Shown piece by piece: positions 49,173-57,470 of a stretch of 64,000 nucleotides of DNA; position 1 is the stretch's first letter; the number at the start of each line of letters is the position of its first letter. The stretch is from contig NZ_JASZYF010000006.1 in assembly GCF_030317115.1 (NCBI RefSeq), positions 248,001-312,000 of the forward strand, read 5' to 3'. The DNA comes from Variovorax gracilis (GTDB lineage: Bacteria; Pseudomonadota; Gammaproteobacteria; Burkholderiales; Burkholderiaceae_C). The translations under genes and the position numbers were made by a program. A model generated the notes under the pieces. It was not told the DNA's origin. It searched no databases and saw only the letters and a list, made by a program, of their open reading frames with translations.

Positions 49173-50114
49173 ATGACTGCCCCCGATGTCCTCATCAGCG
49201 AGGTCGGCCCGCGCGACGGCCTGCAGTCCGTCAAGGCCACCATGCCGACGGCCGACAAGCTGCGCTGGATCGATGCGCTCTACAAGGCCGGCATCCGCGA
49301 GATCGAAGTCGCCTCCTTCGTGCCCGCCCGGTTGCTGCCGCAGATGGCAGACGCCGCCGAGGTGGTGCGCCACGCCATCACGCTGCCGGGCCTGACCGTG
49401 ATGGCGCTCGTGCCCAACCGCAAGGGCGCCGAGGCCGCGCTCGCCGCCGGCGTGCACAAGCTGACGATGCCGGTCTCGGCCAGTGCGGCCCATTCGCTCG
49501 CCAATGTGCGCAAGACGCGCGAGGAAATGGTCGAGGAGGTCCGCGCAATCTCCGACCTGCGCCGCGCGGTCGCGCCCCATGTCCGGCTCGAAGCCGGCAT
49601 CTCCACCGCCTTCGGCTGCACGCTTCAAGGCGATGTGCCGGAGGATGAAGTCATCTGGCTCGCGGCGCAGTGCGTGGCGGCGGGTGCCGACGAATCGGGC
49701 CTCTCGGATACGGTCGGCTACGCCAACCCCGCGCAAGTGCGACGCCTTTTCAAGCGCCTGCGCGCCGAGCTGGGGGACAAGGCGGGCGCGGCCCACATGC
49801 ACAACACGCGCGGGCTCGGCCTCGCCAATTGCCTCGCGGCCTACGAGGAAGGCGTGCGCACCTTCGACTCCTCGCTCGGCGGCCTGGGCGGCTGCCCCTA
49901 CGCGCCCGGCGCCTCGGGCAATGTCGTCACCGAGGATCTCGTCTTCATGCTCGAGGCCATGGGCGTGCGCACCGGCATCGACATCGACCAGCTCATCGCG
50001 GCCCGCGCGCCGCTCATCGCCGGCCTGCCGGGCGAACCGGTCTACGGCATGACGCCCGAGGCCGGCCTGCCCAAGGGCTTTGTCCAGGGTTTCCAGGGAG
50101 CCGTCCATGCCTGA
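49173..50114 (+). CDS. HMG-CoA lyase-family enzyme
   Basis: A 313-residue TIM-barrel lyase. GPRDGLQ (about 12-18) holds the metal and catalytic residues, AHMHNTRGLG carries the metal-binding histidines, and the cysteine loop reads GGLGGCPYAPGASGN. It cleaves HMG-CoA to acetyl-CoA and acetoacetate, or a related 3-hydroxy-3-methyl acyl-CoA. The gene overlaps the CoA-transferase gene by 8 bases and is divergent from an IclR regulator. Pairing with a CoA-transferase suggests the substrate is activated by CoA transfer; leucine catabolism or a citramalate/itaconate-type route are both possible. Confidence 0.92.
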   Translation: MTAPDVLISEVGPRDGLQSVKATMPTADKLRWIDALYKAGIREIEVASFVPARLLPQMADAAEVVRHAITLPGLTVMALVPNRKGAEAALAAGVHKLTMPVSASAAHSLANVRKTREEMVEEVRAISDLRRAVAPHVRLEAGISTAFGCTLQGDVPEDEVIWLAAQCVAAGADESGLSDTVGYANPAQVRRLFKRLRAELGDKAGAAHMHNTRGLGLANCLAAYEEGVRTFDSSLGGLGGCPYAPGASGNVVTEDLVFMLEAMGVRTGIDIDQLIAARAPLIAGLPGEPVYGMTPEAGLPKGFVQGFQGAVHA

Positions 50115-51297
50115 GTCCACACCACTGCCTTACGCGGGCATCCGCGTCGTCGAGTTCACCCACATGGTCATGGGGCCCACCTGCGGCATGCTGCTCGCGG
50201 ACCTGGGCGCCGAGGTCATCAAGGTCGAGCCGATCGAGGGCGACAACACGCGGCGCCTGCTCGGCTCCGGCGCGGGCTTCTTCCCGACCTTCAACCGCAA
50301 CAAGAAGAGCATTGCGCTCGACCTCAAGAAGCCGGAGGGCGTCGAGGCCGCGCTGCGCCTGATCGCCACCGCCGACATCGTGAGCGAGAACTTCAAGCCC
50401 GGCACGATGAAGAAGCTGGGGCTGGACTACGACAGCCTGCAGAAGCTCAACCCGCGCCTCATCTACGTGAGCCACAAGGGCTTTCTCCCCGGCCCCTACG
50501 ACCACCGCACCGCGCTGGACGAGGTGGTGCAGATGATGGGCGGCCTCGCCTACATGACCGGCCGCGCCGGCGACCCCTTGCGCGCCGGCACCAGCGTCAA
50601 CGACATCATGGGCGGCATGTTCGGCGCCATCGGCGCGATGGCCGCACTGCGGCAGCGCGAACTCACCGGCAAGGGCTGCGAGGTGCAGTCGGCGCTGTTC
50701 GAGAACAACATCTTCCTCGTGGCGCAGCACATGATGCAGTTCGCCGCCACCGGCAAGGCCGCCGACCCGATGCCGAGCCGCATCTCCGCCTGGGGCGTCT
50801 ACGACGTGTTCACCGTCAAGGACGGCGAGCAGATCTTCCTGGCGGCGGTCAGCGACAAGCAGTGGGGCATCTTCTGCAAGGCCTTCGGACTGGAGGAGAT
50901 GCTGGCCGATCCGCGCCTGAAGACCAACAACGACCGCGTGATGGCGCGCGAATGGATGATGCCGATCCTCCGCTCGCATCTGGCCGAACACAGCGCGGCA
51001 GAACTGAGCGCCGTGTTCGAGAAGAACGAACTGCCCTTCGCACCCATCACCAGGCCGCAGGACCTGTTCGATGACCCGCACCTCAACGCGACGGGCGGGC
51101 TCGCGCCGATCCGCATGAACGACGGCAGCGAGTCGAAGGTGCCTCTGATGCCCTTCACGCTCGGCGGCGAGCGCCCGGGCATCCGCCTGCAGCCGCCGCT
51201 GCTCGGCGAGCACACGGATGCGCTGCTCAAGGATGTGGGCTACAGCGACGCAGAGATCGCGGCGCTGAAGTCGCACGACGTGACGCGCAGCACCTGA
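50107..51297 (+). CDS. CaiB/BaiF-family CoA-transferase
   Basis: A 396-residue class III CoA-transferase. It starts with GIRVVEFTHMVMGPTCGMLL and carries LGAEVIKVEP and the catalytic aspartate in GTSVNDIMGGMFGA (Asp166). The ATG at 50107 lies inside the lyase gene's last codons, so the two are translationally coupled. The acid it activates is unknown; with the lyase it probably forms a two-step pathway. Three tandem hairpin elements follow its stop. Confidence 0.9.
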   Translation: MPESTPLPYAGIRVVEFTHMVMGPTCGMLLADLGAEVIKVEPIEGDNTRRLLGSGAGFFPTFNRNKKSIALDLKKPEGVEAALRLIATADIVSENFKPGTMKKLGLDYDSLQKLNPRLIYVSHKGFLPGPYDHRTALDEVVQMMGGLAYMTGRAGDPLRAGTSVNDIMGGMFGAIGAMAALRQRELTGKGCEVQSALFENNIFLVAQHMMQFAATGKAADPMPSRISAWGVYDVFTVKDGEQIFLAAVSDKQWGIFCKAFGLEEMLADPRLKTNNDRVMAREWMMPILRSHLAEHSAAELSAVFEKNELPFAPITRPQDLFDDPHLNATGGLAPIRMNDGSESKVPLMPFTLGGERPGIRLQPPLLGEHTDALLKDVGYSDAEIAALKSHDVTRST

Positions 51298-51314
51298 TCT
51301 GGAAATCCGAAATC

Positions 51315-51588
51315 CCGCGGAACCGGCTCTGCCGGGCCGCCGGGATTGCCCCCGGAGGGGGTATCCAAGCCACACGTAGTGGGCGAGGCTGGGGGCGAGT
51401 TCGTGCATCCGCGGAACCGGCTCTGCCGGGCCGCCGGGATTGCCCCCGGAGGGGGTATCCAAGCCACACGTAGTGGGCGAGGCCGGGGGCGAGTTCGTGC
51501 ATCCGCGGAACCGGCTCTGCCGGGCCGCTGGGATTGCCCCCGGAGGGGGTGGAGAGCGACACGAAGTGCGCGAGCCTGGGAGTCAGCT
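51315..51588 (+). repeat. Dispersed hairpin element, three tandem copies (F1-F3)
   Basis: Units start at 51315, 51409 and 51503 (CCGCGGAACCGGCTCTGCCGG), with a period of exactly 94 bases. F1 and F2 differ at one base over the whole unit; F3 is more diverged in its second half (GGAGAGCGACACGAAGTGCG, as in the other loci). The array lies between the convergent CoA-transferase and VOC genes, and the F3 tail touches the VOC stop codon. Confidence 0.9.
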
Positions 51589-51971
51589 CAAATGTCTTCA
51601 TGCAGACAGAGGATGTTGCCCTCGGGGTCCTCGAACCACGCCGCCTTCTCGGAGCCAAGCACGCACACGTGCTCGACCGTCTTCAGCCCCGGCAGGTCGT
51701 AGTCGGCAAAGCGCACGCCGCGCTGCTCCAGCGCCTTCACCGCATCGTCAATGCGCTCCACTCGAAAACTGAGCGCCGTGTGCTCGGCCTTGGTGCCTTC
51801 GGGCTTGGGAAAGAGCGCGAGTTCGGTGCCGCCGCAGTGATAGATGAACTTTCCATCCGGCTTGGCGCCGAGCGGCTCCAGGCCCAGCGAATCCTCATAG
51901 AAACGGCGCGCGCGGGCGAGATCCTTCACGGGCAGCATGCAGGTGACACGGCTGGAGGCGAGCGGGTTCAT
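51588..51971 (-). CDS. VOC/glyoxalase-fold protein
   Basis: A 127-residue protein with two beta-alpha-beta-beta-beta modules. The first reads CMLPVKDLARARRFYEDSLG and the second FRVERIDDAVKALEQRGVRF, ending AAWFEDPEGNILCLHED. This is the style of glyoxalase/bleomycin-resistance/dioxygenase family members of unknown substrate. The ATG at 51971 is chosen from the start of the domain. Its stop lies at the end of the tandem hairpin array. Confidence 0.85.
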   Translation of the reverse strand: MNPLASSRVTCMLPVKDLARARRFYEDSLGLEPLGAKPDGKFIYHCGGTELALFPKPEGTKAEHTALSFRVERIDDAVKALEQRGVRFADYDLPGLKTVEHVCVLGSEKAAWFEDPEGNILCLHEDI

Positions 51972-52056
51972 GACGGTGCTCCGGGAAGTCCTGACGCACT
52001 CGTTGTAGGCCGTTCGCGGCCGGCTCGCCATCCGTAGGAATGCGTAGGCCGAGGCG

Positions 52057-53415
52057 TCAGCGCAGCAAGTGGATCGCCAGCCCGGCCACGGCGCACCCGC
52101 CGAGCAGCGGCATCACGCCGACCTTGAAGCGGAACAGCGCCACGGCGGCCGCCACGGCGATGGCGGCCGAGACCGCATCGAAACGCCCCCCGAATCCCTG
52201 CGGCCACAGCACGTGGTACGCGAAGAACAGCGCGAGGTTCAGGATCACGCCGACCACCGCCGCCGTGATGGCGGACAGCGGTGCCGTGAATCCGAGCTTG
52301 CCGTGCGTGGCCTCGACCAGCGGGCCGCCGGCGAGTATGAAGATGAACGACGGCAGGAAGGTGAAGTAGGTGACCACAGCCGCCGCCAGCGCGCCGCCGA
52401 GAAACGCCGCATCCGGCCCCAGCACCTGCTGGAGCCAGCCACCAACGAAGCCGACGAAGGCGACCACCATGATCAGCGGTCCGGGCGTGGTCTCGCCGAG
52501 CGCCAGGCCGTCGATCATCTGCGCGCCCGACAGCCAGTGGTGGTGCTCGACCGCGCCCTGGTAGACGTAGGGAAGCACCGCATAGGCGCCACCGAAGGTC
52601 ATCAGCGCCGCCTTGGTGAAGAACCATCCCATCTGCGTCAAGGTGCCCTGCACGCCCTGGCTGGAGACCAGCAGCGCCATCGGCACCACCCACAGAGCCA
52701 GGGCGACCGCCAGCAGCCTTGCCAGATGCCGACGAGAAAAGCGCGCATGTGCGGGCGTCGGCGTGTCGTCGTCGATGAACGCGGGGCCATAGCTCTGCTG
52801 CGCGGACCCGTTGCCGCCGCCGAGCGCGAACACCGCAGGCGCGCGGCGCGCGCCGAAATGGCCGACCAGTGCCGCGACCAGGACGATGGCCGGAAAGGGC
52901 GTGTCGAACGCGAAGATCGCGAGGAAGGCCGCCGCCGCAATGCCCCACATCCACGCGTTCTTCAGTGCGCGGGTGCCGATGCGGTGAGCCGCATGCAGAA
53001 CGAGCGCCGTCACCGCGGGCTTAATGCCGTAGAAGATGCCCGCGACCACCGGCACGTCGCCGAAGCGCAGGTAGACCCACGACAGCGCGATCAGGATGAA
53101 GAGCGACGGCAGCACGAACAGCGCGCCCGCGACGATGCCGCCCCACGTGCGGTGCATCAGCCATCCTATATAGGTGGCGAGCTGCTGCGCCTCCGGACCG
53201 GGCAGCAACATGCAGTAGTTGAGCGCGTGCAGGAAGCGCTTCTCGCTGATCCAGCGCCTGCGCTCGACCAGCTCGGTGTGCATGATCGCGATCTGTCCGG
53301 CCGGGCCGCCGAAGCTGATGAAACCCAGCTTCAGCCAGAAGCGGAAGGCTTCATGGAAGCTGACGCTCGCGGGCGCTCTCGTCGACGGGTCGGCGGGTTC
53401 GGCGGGCGCGGTCAA
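52057..53415 (-). CDS. chrA: Chromate transporter ChrA
   Basis: A 452-residue two-domain CHR protein. Each half has the family motif: FGGPAGQIAIMHTELVERRR (about 36-55) and FGGAYAVLPYVYQGAVEHHH in the second half. MLLPGPEAQQLATYIGWLMH and LGETTPGPLIMVVAFVGFVG are the matching second motifs. About ten to twelve helices are expected. ChrA exports chromate by proton or sulfate-linked transport. No chrB regulator is adjacent; the divergent LysR gene is a possible regulator. Confidence 0.93.
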   Translation of the reverse strand: MTAPAEPADPSTRAPASVSFHEAFRFWLKLGFISFGGPAGQIAIMHTELVERRRWISEKRFLHALNYCMLLPGPEAQQLATYIGWLMHRTWGGIVAGALFVLPSLFILIALSWVYLRFGDVPVVAGIFYGIKPAVTALVLHAAHRIGTRALKNAWMWGIAAAAFLAIFAFDTPFPAIVLVAALVGHFGARRAPAVFALGGGNGSAQQSYGPAFIDDDTPTPAHARFSRRHLARLLAVALALWVVPMALLVSSQGVQGTLTQMGWFFTKAALMTFGGAYAVLPYVYQGAVEHHHWLSGAQMIDGLALGETTPGPLIMVVAFVGFVGGWLQQVLGPDAAFLGGALAAAVVTYFTFLPSFIFILAGGPLVEATHGKLGFTAPLSAITAAVVGVILNLALFFAYHVLWPQGFGGRFDAVSAAIAVAAAVALFRFKVGVMPLLGGCAVAGLAIHLLR

Positions 53416-53491
53416 GGTTGGCAGCTCATCGTTGAATCGTCAGGGCAGGCGGGCCGGGGTTTTTAGCATGCGCTACGCATAATCGCCGCCC

Positions 53492-54451
53492 ATGGACCGC
53501 CTGAAGCAACTCGAATCCTTCGTCGCGATCGCCACGCGCGGCAGCCTCACGGCGGCGGCCAAGGCGGAAGGCGTTGCGCCGGCAATCATCGGGCGGCGGC
53601 TCGATGCGCTCGAAGAGCGGCTGGGCGTCAAGCTCCTGCTGCGGACCACGCGACGCCTCACGCTCACGCACGAGGGCAGCGCGTTCCTGGAAGACTGCCA
53701 GCGCCTGCTGGTCGAGCTGGCGAACGCAGAAGCCAGCGTGAGCGCGGGCGGCGTGAAGGCCAGTGGTCACTTGCGCGTGACCGCGCCGGCCGGCTTCGGG
53801 CGCCGGCATGTCGCGCCGCTGGTGCCGCGTTTCCACGAACTGCACCCCGAGGTCACGATCTCGCTGAACCTCAGCGACCGGCTGGTCGACATGGCCGGCG
53901 AGAGTTTCGATTGCGCCGTGCGCGTCGGCGACCTGCCGGATTCGTCGCTGGTGAGCATGCGGCTCGCCGACAACCGGCGCCGCTGTGTCGCGACGCCTGA
54001 ATTCATCCGCCGGCACGGCGCCCCGCGCCATCCGGGCGAGCTGTCGCGCTTTGCCTGCCTGAGCCTCTCCAGCGACGCATCGCAAACGCGAGGCTGGGCC
54101 TTTCGCGTGCCGACCGATCACGGCGAGCACGAGGTGATCCACCTCAAGCCCACCGGGCCGCTCGACTGCTCGGACGGCCAGGTCCTGCACGACTGGTGCC
54201 TGGCGGGCCACGGCATTGCCTGGCGCAGCACCTGGGAGGTGGAGGCCGAGATCGATGCCGGCCTGCTGGTGCCGCTGCTCGACGAATTCGCCGCGCCGCC
54301 GAATGGCATCTATGCCGTGTTTCCCGAACGCAAGCATCTGCCCCTGCGCGTGCGGCTGTGGCTGGATTTCCTGAAGGCGCAGTACGCCCGACCCGAGTTC
54401 TGGGGCGGCACAATCGCTGCGCTCCCGACAACGAAGGAACCTCCACGATGA
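53492..54451 (+). CDS. LysR-family transcriptional regulator
   Basis: A 319-residue regulator. The helix-turn-helix is MDRLKQLESFVAIATRGSLT with AAAKAEGVAPAIIGRRLDAL (about 1-45), and the effector domain starts near residue 90 (SGHLRVTAPAGFGRRHVAPL). It belongs to the CrgA-like group with short spacers. It is divergent from chrA with 76 bases between. Its stop overlaps the next gene start (ATGA), so it is co-translated with the DUF2214 protein. Targets and effector are unknown. Confidence 0.92.
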   Translation: MDRLKQLESFVAIATRGSLTAAAKAEGVAPAIIGRRLDALEERLGVKLLLRTTRRLTLTHEGSAFLEDCQRLLVELANAEASVSAGGVKASGHLRVTAPAGFGRRHVAPLVPRFHELHPEVTISLNLSDRLVDMAGESFDCAVRVGDLPDSSLVSMRLADNRRRCVATPEFIRRHGAPRHPGELSRFACLSLSSDASQTRGWAFRVPTDHGEHEVIHLKPTGPLDCSDGQVLHDWCLAGHGIAWRSTWEVEAEIDAGLLVPLLDEFAAPPNGIYAVFPERKHLPLRVRLWLDFLKAQYARPEFWGGTIAALPTTKEPPR

Positions 54452-54906
54452 CGCTCGAAGCGATCCTTGCCTACCTGCACCTGCTGGCCATCCTCACCAT
54501 GGTCGTCTTCATCGCCAGCGAGGCCGCGCTGTGCCGCGTGGAATGGCTCAACGCCGCGGTGATCGAGCGGCTGGCCAAGGTCGACATGGTCTACGGCATC
54601 GCAGCGATCGCGGTGCTCGCCACCGGCGTGGCGCGCACCTGGTGGGGCATCAAGGGCACGGCCTGGTACTGGACCAACCCGCTGTTGCACTTGAAGCTCA
54701 CGCTCTTCATCATCGTGGGCGTGATCTCGATCTTCCCGACCCTCACCTATTTCCGTTGGCGCAAGGCGCTGCGGTCGCGCGGTTCGTTGCCGGCCGAGGC
54801 CGAGATCCGCAAGACGCGCAAGCTGGTGATGATCCAGGCGCACCTCATCGCGCTGATTCCCCTGGTAGCGGTCTTCCTCGCGCGCGGTTTCGGCGCGAAG
54901 AGCTAG
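54448..54906 (+). CDS. DUF2214-family membrane protein
   Basis: A 152-residue protein with four predicted helices (about 5-25, 44-64, 78-98 and 130-150). Family-like segments are AILAYLHLLAILTMVVFIAS at the start and GTAWYWTNPLLHLKLTLFII. Its ATG overlaps the LysR stop, and the next gene starts 6 bases after its stop. The function is unknown. Confidence 0.8.
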   Translation: MTLEAILAYLHLLAILTMVVFIASEAALCRVEWLNAAVIERLAKVDMVYGIAAIAVLATGVARTWWGIKGTAWYWTNPLLHLKLTLFIIVGVISIFPTLTYFRWRKALRSRGSLPAEAEIRKTRKLVMIQAHLIALIPLVAVFLARGFGAKS

Positions 54907-54912
54907 CCTCCC

Positions 54913-56952
54913 ATGCGGCCGGCAATCATCAAGGCGCTGTTCGCCGGCACCATCTTCACCAGCGCCTTCCTGCTCTTCCTGGTCCAGCCGCTGATCGCCA
55001 AGCAGATCCTGCCGTGGTTCGGCGGGTCGGCGGCGGTGTGGTCGATCTGCATGGTCTTCTTCCAGGTCGTTCTGCTGGCAGGCTATGCGTATTCCGACTG
55101 GGTCACGCGCCGCCTCGGCGCGTGGGGGCAGGCGAAGCTCCACGTCGGGTTGCTGCTGGCGAGCCTGGCCTTCCTGCCGATCGTGACCAGTGCACGCTGG
55201 AAGCCGACCGGCAGCGAGGACCCGACGCTGTGGATCCTGGGGCTGCTGCTCGGCACCATCGGCCTGCCTTACTTCCTGCTGTCGACCACCGGGCCGCTGG
55301 TGCAGTCGTGGGTCGCGCGCACACCGTGGGGCGCGCAGGTGTACCGCTACTTCTCGCTGTCCAACTTCGCGTCGCTGGCCTCGCTGCTGAGTTACCCGGT
55401 GCTGATCGAGCCGCGCAGCACGCTGGTACAGCAGGCGTGGGGCTGGTCGCTGGCCTACGGCGTGTTCGTGCTGCTGTGTGCCGCCACCACGTTGTGCGTG
55501 GCGCGGCGCTGGGCGGCGCCCACACCGCGGGGCGCGGGCCTGACGTCGGTCGGCGCAGCGGCACCGTCTGCGCGGCCCGGACTGGGCGATCACCTGATGT
55601 GGCTCGCCCTGCCGGCACTCGGCTCATGGCTGCTGCTCGCCATCACGAACCACATCACGCAGAACGTCGCAGCCATTCCCTTCCTGTGGGTGCTACCGCT
55701 GTCGGTCTATCTGCTGAGTTTCGTGCTGGCCTTCGAGAGCGACCGCTGGTATCGCCGCGCGGTCTTCGTGCCGCTTGCGGCGGTGATGCTGGCGCTGTGC
55801 GCCTTCGGGCTGCAGGACAGCCTGGGGTCCGACCTGCGGACGGCACTGCCGATCTACGTCGTCGGCCTGTTCGCCCTGTGCATGTTCCTGCATGGCGAGA
55901 TGTCGCGCCTGCGGCCGGGCAGCGCGTACCTCACGCGCTTCTATCTGATGCTGTCGCTGGGCGGGGCGCTCGGCGGCGTGAGCGTGGGGCTGGTCGCGCC
56001 GCATGTGCTGCCGGCGTATTACGAACTCGGCGTGGGCCTGACACTGTGCGCGCTGATCGCGGCCGTGCTGTGGCGGCAGCGGCGTGCCGGCGTGGCGGTC
56101 TCGCTCGCGCTGGCCGGCACCTCTGCGTGGTTTCTCTACTTGCAGGTGAACTTCGACGCGACGGGCGTGCGCCGCATGCAGCGCAATTTCTATGGCGCGC
56201 TGGTCACGATGGACACGCAACGCGGCGATGCGCGCGACCCGGTCCGCCTGATGTATCACGGCTCGATCAAGCACGGCGAGCAGTACCTGGCGCCTGAGCG
56301 CAGGCGGGAACCCACCACCTACTACGGGCCGCGTTCCGGCGTCGGGCTGGCCATTTCGGCCGCACCGGCCGCATCACGGCAGATCGGGCTCATCGGGCTG
56401 GGTGCAGGCACGCTGGCCACCTACGGCCGGGCCGGCGATGTCTACCGCGTCTACGAAATCAATCCGGAAGTGTTCGACCTGGCCGACAGCGAATTCAGCT
56501 TCCTCGCCGACAGCCGGGCCCGCATCGAACGCGTGCTCGGCGATGCGCGCCTGGCGCTGGAGCGCGAAGCGCCACAGGCCTTCGACGTGCTGGCCGTCGA
56601 CGCGTTCTCGGGCGATTCGGTGCCCATCCACCTCATCACGTCCGAGGCGATGGACGTGTACTTGAGGCACATGCGCCCGGACGGCATCGTCGCCTTCCAC
56701 GTCACCAACCGCTTTCTCTCACTGGCACCCGTGGTCGAGAAAATCGCGCAGGCGAAAGGCTTGCATGTGGCGCTCGTGCACGACGAGCCACCGGAGCCGG
56801 GCCTGCGCAACACCGACTGGGTGCTGGTCTCCCGCGATCAGGCCGCACTCACCCGCGACGCCATCCGCATCGCCAGTTCCACCATCGACCCCATCCCCGG
56901 CCTGGAGCCCTGGACCGACGACAACAACAACCTGTTCAGTGTCCTCAAATAG
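54913..56952 (+). CDS. Fused membrane/spermidine-synthase-like protein
   Basis: A 679-residue protein. The N-terminal half (about 1-400) has roughly ten helices, starting FTSAFLLFLVQPLIAKQILP, the style of fused MFS/spermidine synthase proteins. The C-terminal part (about 450-679) is a Rossmann methyltransferase-like domain with GLIGLGAGTLATYG, VYEINPEVFDLA and DVLAVDAFSGDSVPIHL. The spermidine-synthase glycine loop (GGGDGG) is altered to GLGAGT, so polyamine synthesis is doubtful. The family is widespread and its function is unknown. Confidence 0.85.
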   Translation: MRPAIIKALFAGTIFTSAFLLFLVQPLIAKQILPWFGGSAAVWSICMVFFQVVLLAGYAYSDWVTRRLGAWGQAKLHVGLLLASLAFLPIVTSARWKPTGSEDPTLWILGLLLGTIGLPYFLLSTTGPLVQSWVARTPWGAQVYRYFSLSNFASLASLLSYPVLIEPRSTLVQQAWGWSLAYGVFVLLCAATTLCVARRWAAPTPRGAGLTSVGAAAPSARPGLGDHLMWLALPALGSWLLLAITNHITQNVAAIPFLWVLPLSVYLLSFVLAFESDRWYRRAVFVPLAAVMLALCAFGLQDSLGSDLRTALPIYVVGLFALCMFLHGEMSRLRPGSAYLTRFYLMLSLGGALGGVSVGLVAPHVLPAYYELGVGLTLCALIAAVLWRQRRAGVAVSLALAGTSAWFLYLQVNFDATGVRRMQRNFYGALVTMDTQRGDARDPVRLMYHGSIKHGEQYLAPERRREPTTYYGPRSGVGLAISAAPAASRQIGLIGLGAGTLATYGRAGDVYRVYEINPEVFDLADSEFSFLADSRARIERVLGDARLALEREAPQAFDVLAVDAFSGDSVPIHLITSEAMDVYLRHMRPDGIVAFHVTNRFLSLAPVVEKIAQAKGLHVALVHDEPPEPGLRNTDWVLVSRDQAALTRDAIRIASSTIDPIPGLEPWTDDNNNLFSVLK

Positions 56953-56983
56953 AAGCGGCCCATCCGCGGCCCGTTCGTGAACA

Positions 56984-57052
56984 CCGCGGAACCGGCTTCG
57001 CCCCCGGCAGGGGGCAGGCGGCCACACGAAGTGAGCGAGCCTGGGGGCGAGT
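56984..57052 (+). repeat. Dispersed hairpin element, copy G (internally deleted)
   Basis: The head reads CCGCGGAACCGGCTTCGCCC and runs directly into the CCCCC-GGCA-GGGGG hairpin, so the bases between the two hairpins are lost. The tail ends 10 bases before the psiF stop. A 10-base direct repeat, CGAGTTAGCC, lies at its tail (57048-57057 and 57059-57068). Confidence 0.8.
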
Positions 57053-57062
57053 TAGCCTCGAG

Positions 57063-57329
57063 TTAGCCCTTCGCCTCGGATTCGCACTTCTTCATGAAGC
57101 TGTTCTTGGCGGCACCGGCCAGCGGCTTGCCGTTCTTGTCGATCGCCTTGGCTGCGCATGCAGGCGTCGCAGCGGCCTTGGCGTCCTTCTCGCACTTCTT
57201 GACGAAGCTGTTCTTGGCGGCGCCGCTCAGCTTCTTGTCCGCAGCCTGGGAGTCACAGGCGGATTGGGCGTGCGCGGCACCGAACGACAGCGAGGCACCC
57301 AGAGCCAGCAGGGAAAGGAGCTTTTTCAT
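57063..57329 (-). CDS. PsiF-repeat periplasmic protein
   Basis: An 88-residue exported protein. A signal peptide (about 1-21, ending AAHA) is followed by two PsiF repeats, DKKLSGAAKNSFVKKCEKDA and GKPLAGAAKNSFMKKCESEA, each with conserved Cys. In E. coli PsiF is induced by phosphate starvation, but the role of the family is unknown. It is divergent from argS. Confidence 0.85.
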   Translation of the reverse strand: MKKLLSLLALGASLSFGAAHAQSACDSQAADKKLSGAAKNSFVKKCEKDAKAAATPACAAKAIDKNGKPLAGAAKNSFMKKCESEAKG

Positions 57330-57470
57330 GATGGAGTAATTCCTTGACGAAGGGTTGTGACAGGTTTCCCCACCCTGGGGCTGTCCATCCTAACGGCCGG
57401 TGCTCACTCTTGGATGACGATCGTTGATGATCGTTACCGGCGCTGGTTTTGCCCCCGGTAAAATTCGTAA

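Noticed and set aside
51315..51588. Three regularly spaced repeats, considered as a CRISPR array
   Set aside because: The whole 94-base unit is repeated with no unique spacers, the units are shared with dispersed copies, and no cas genes are near.
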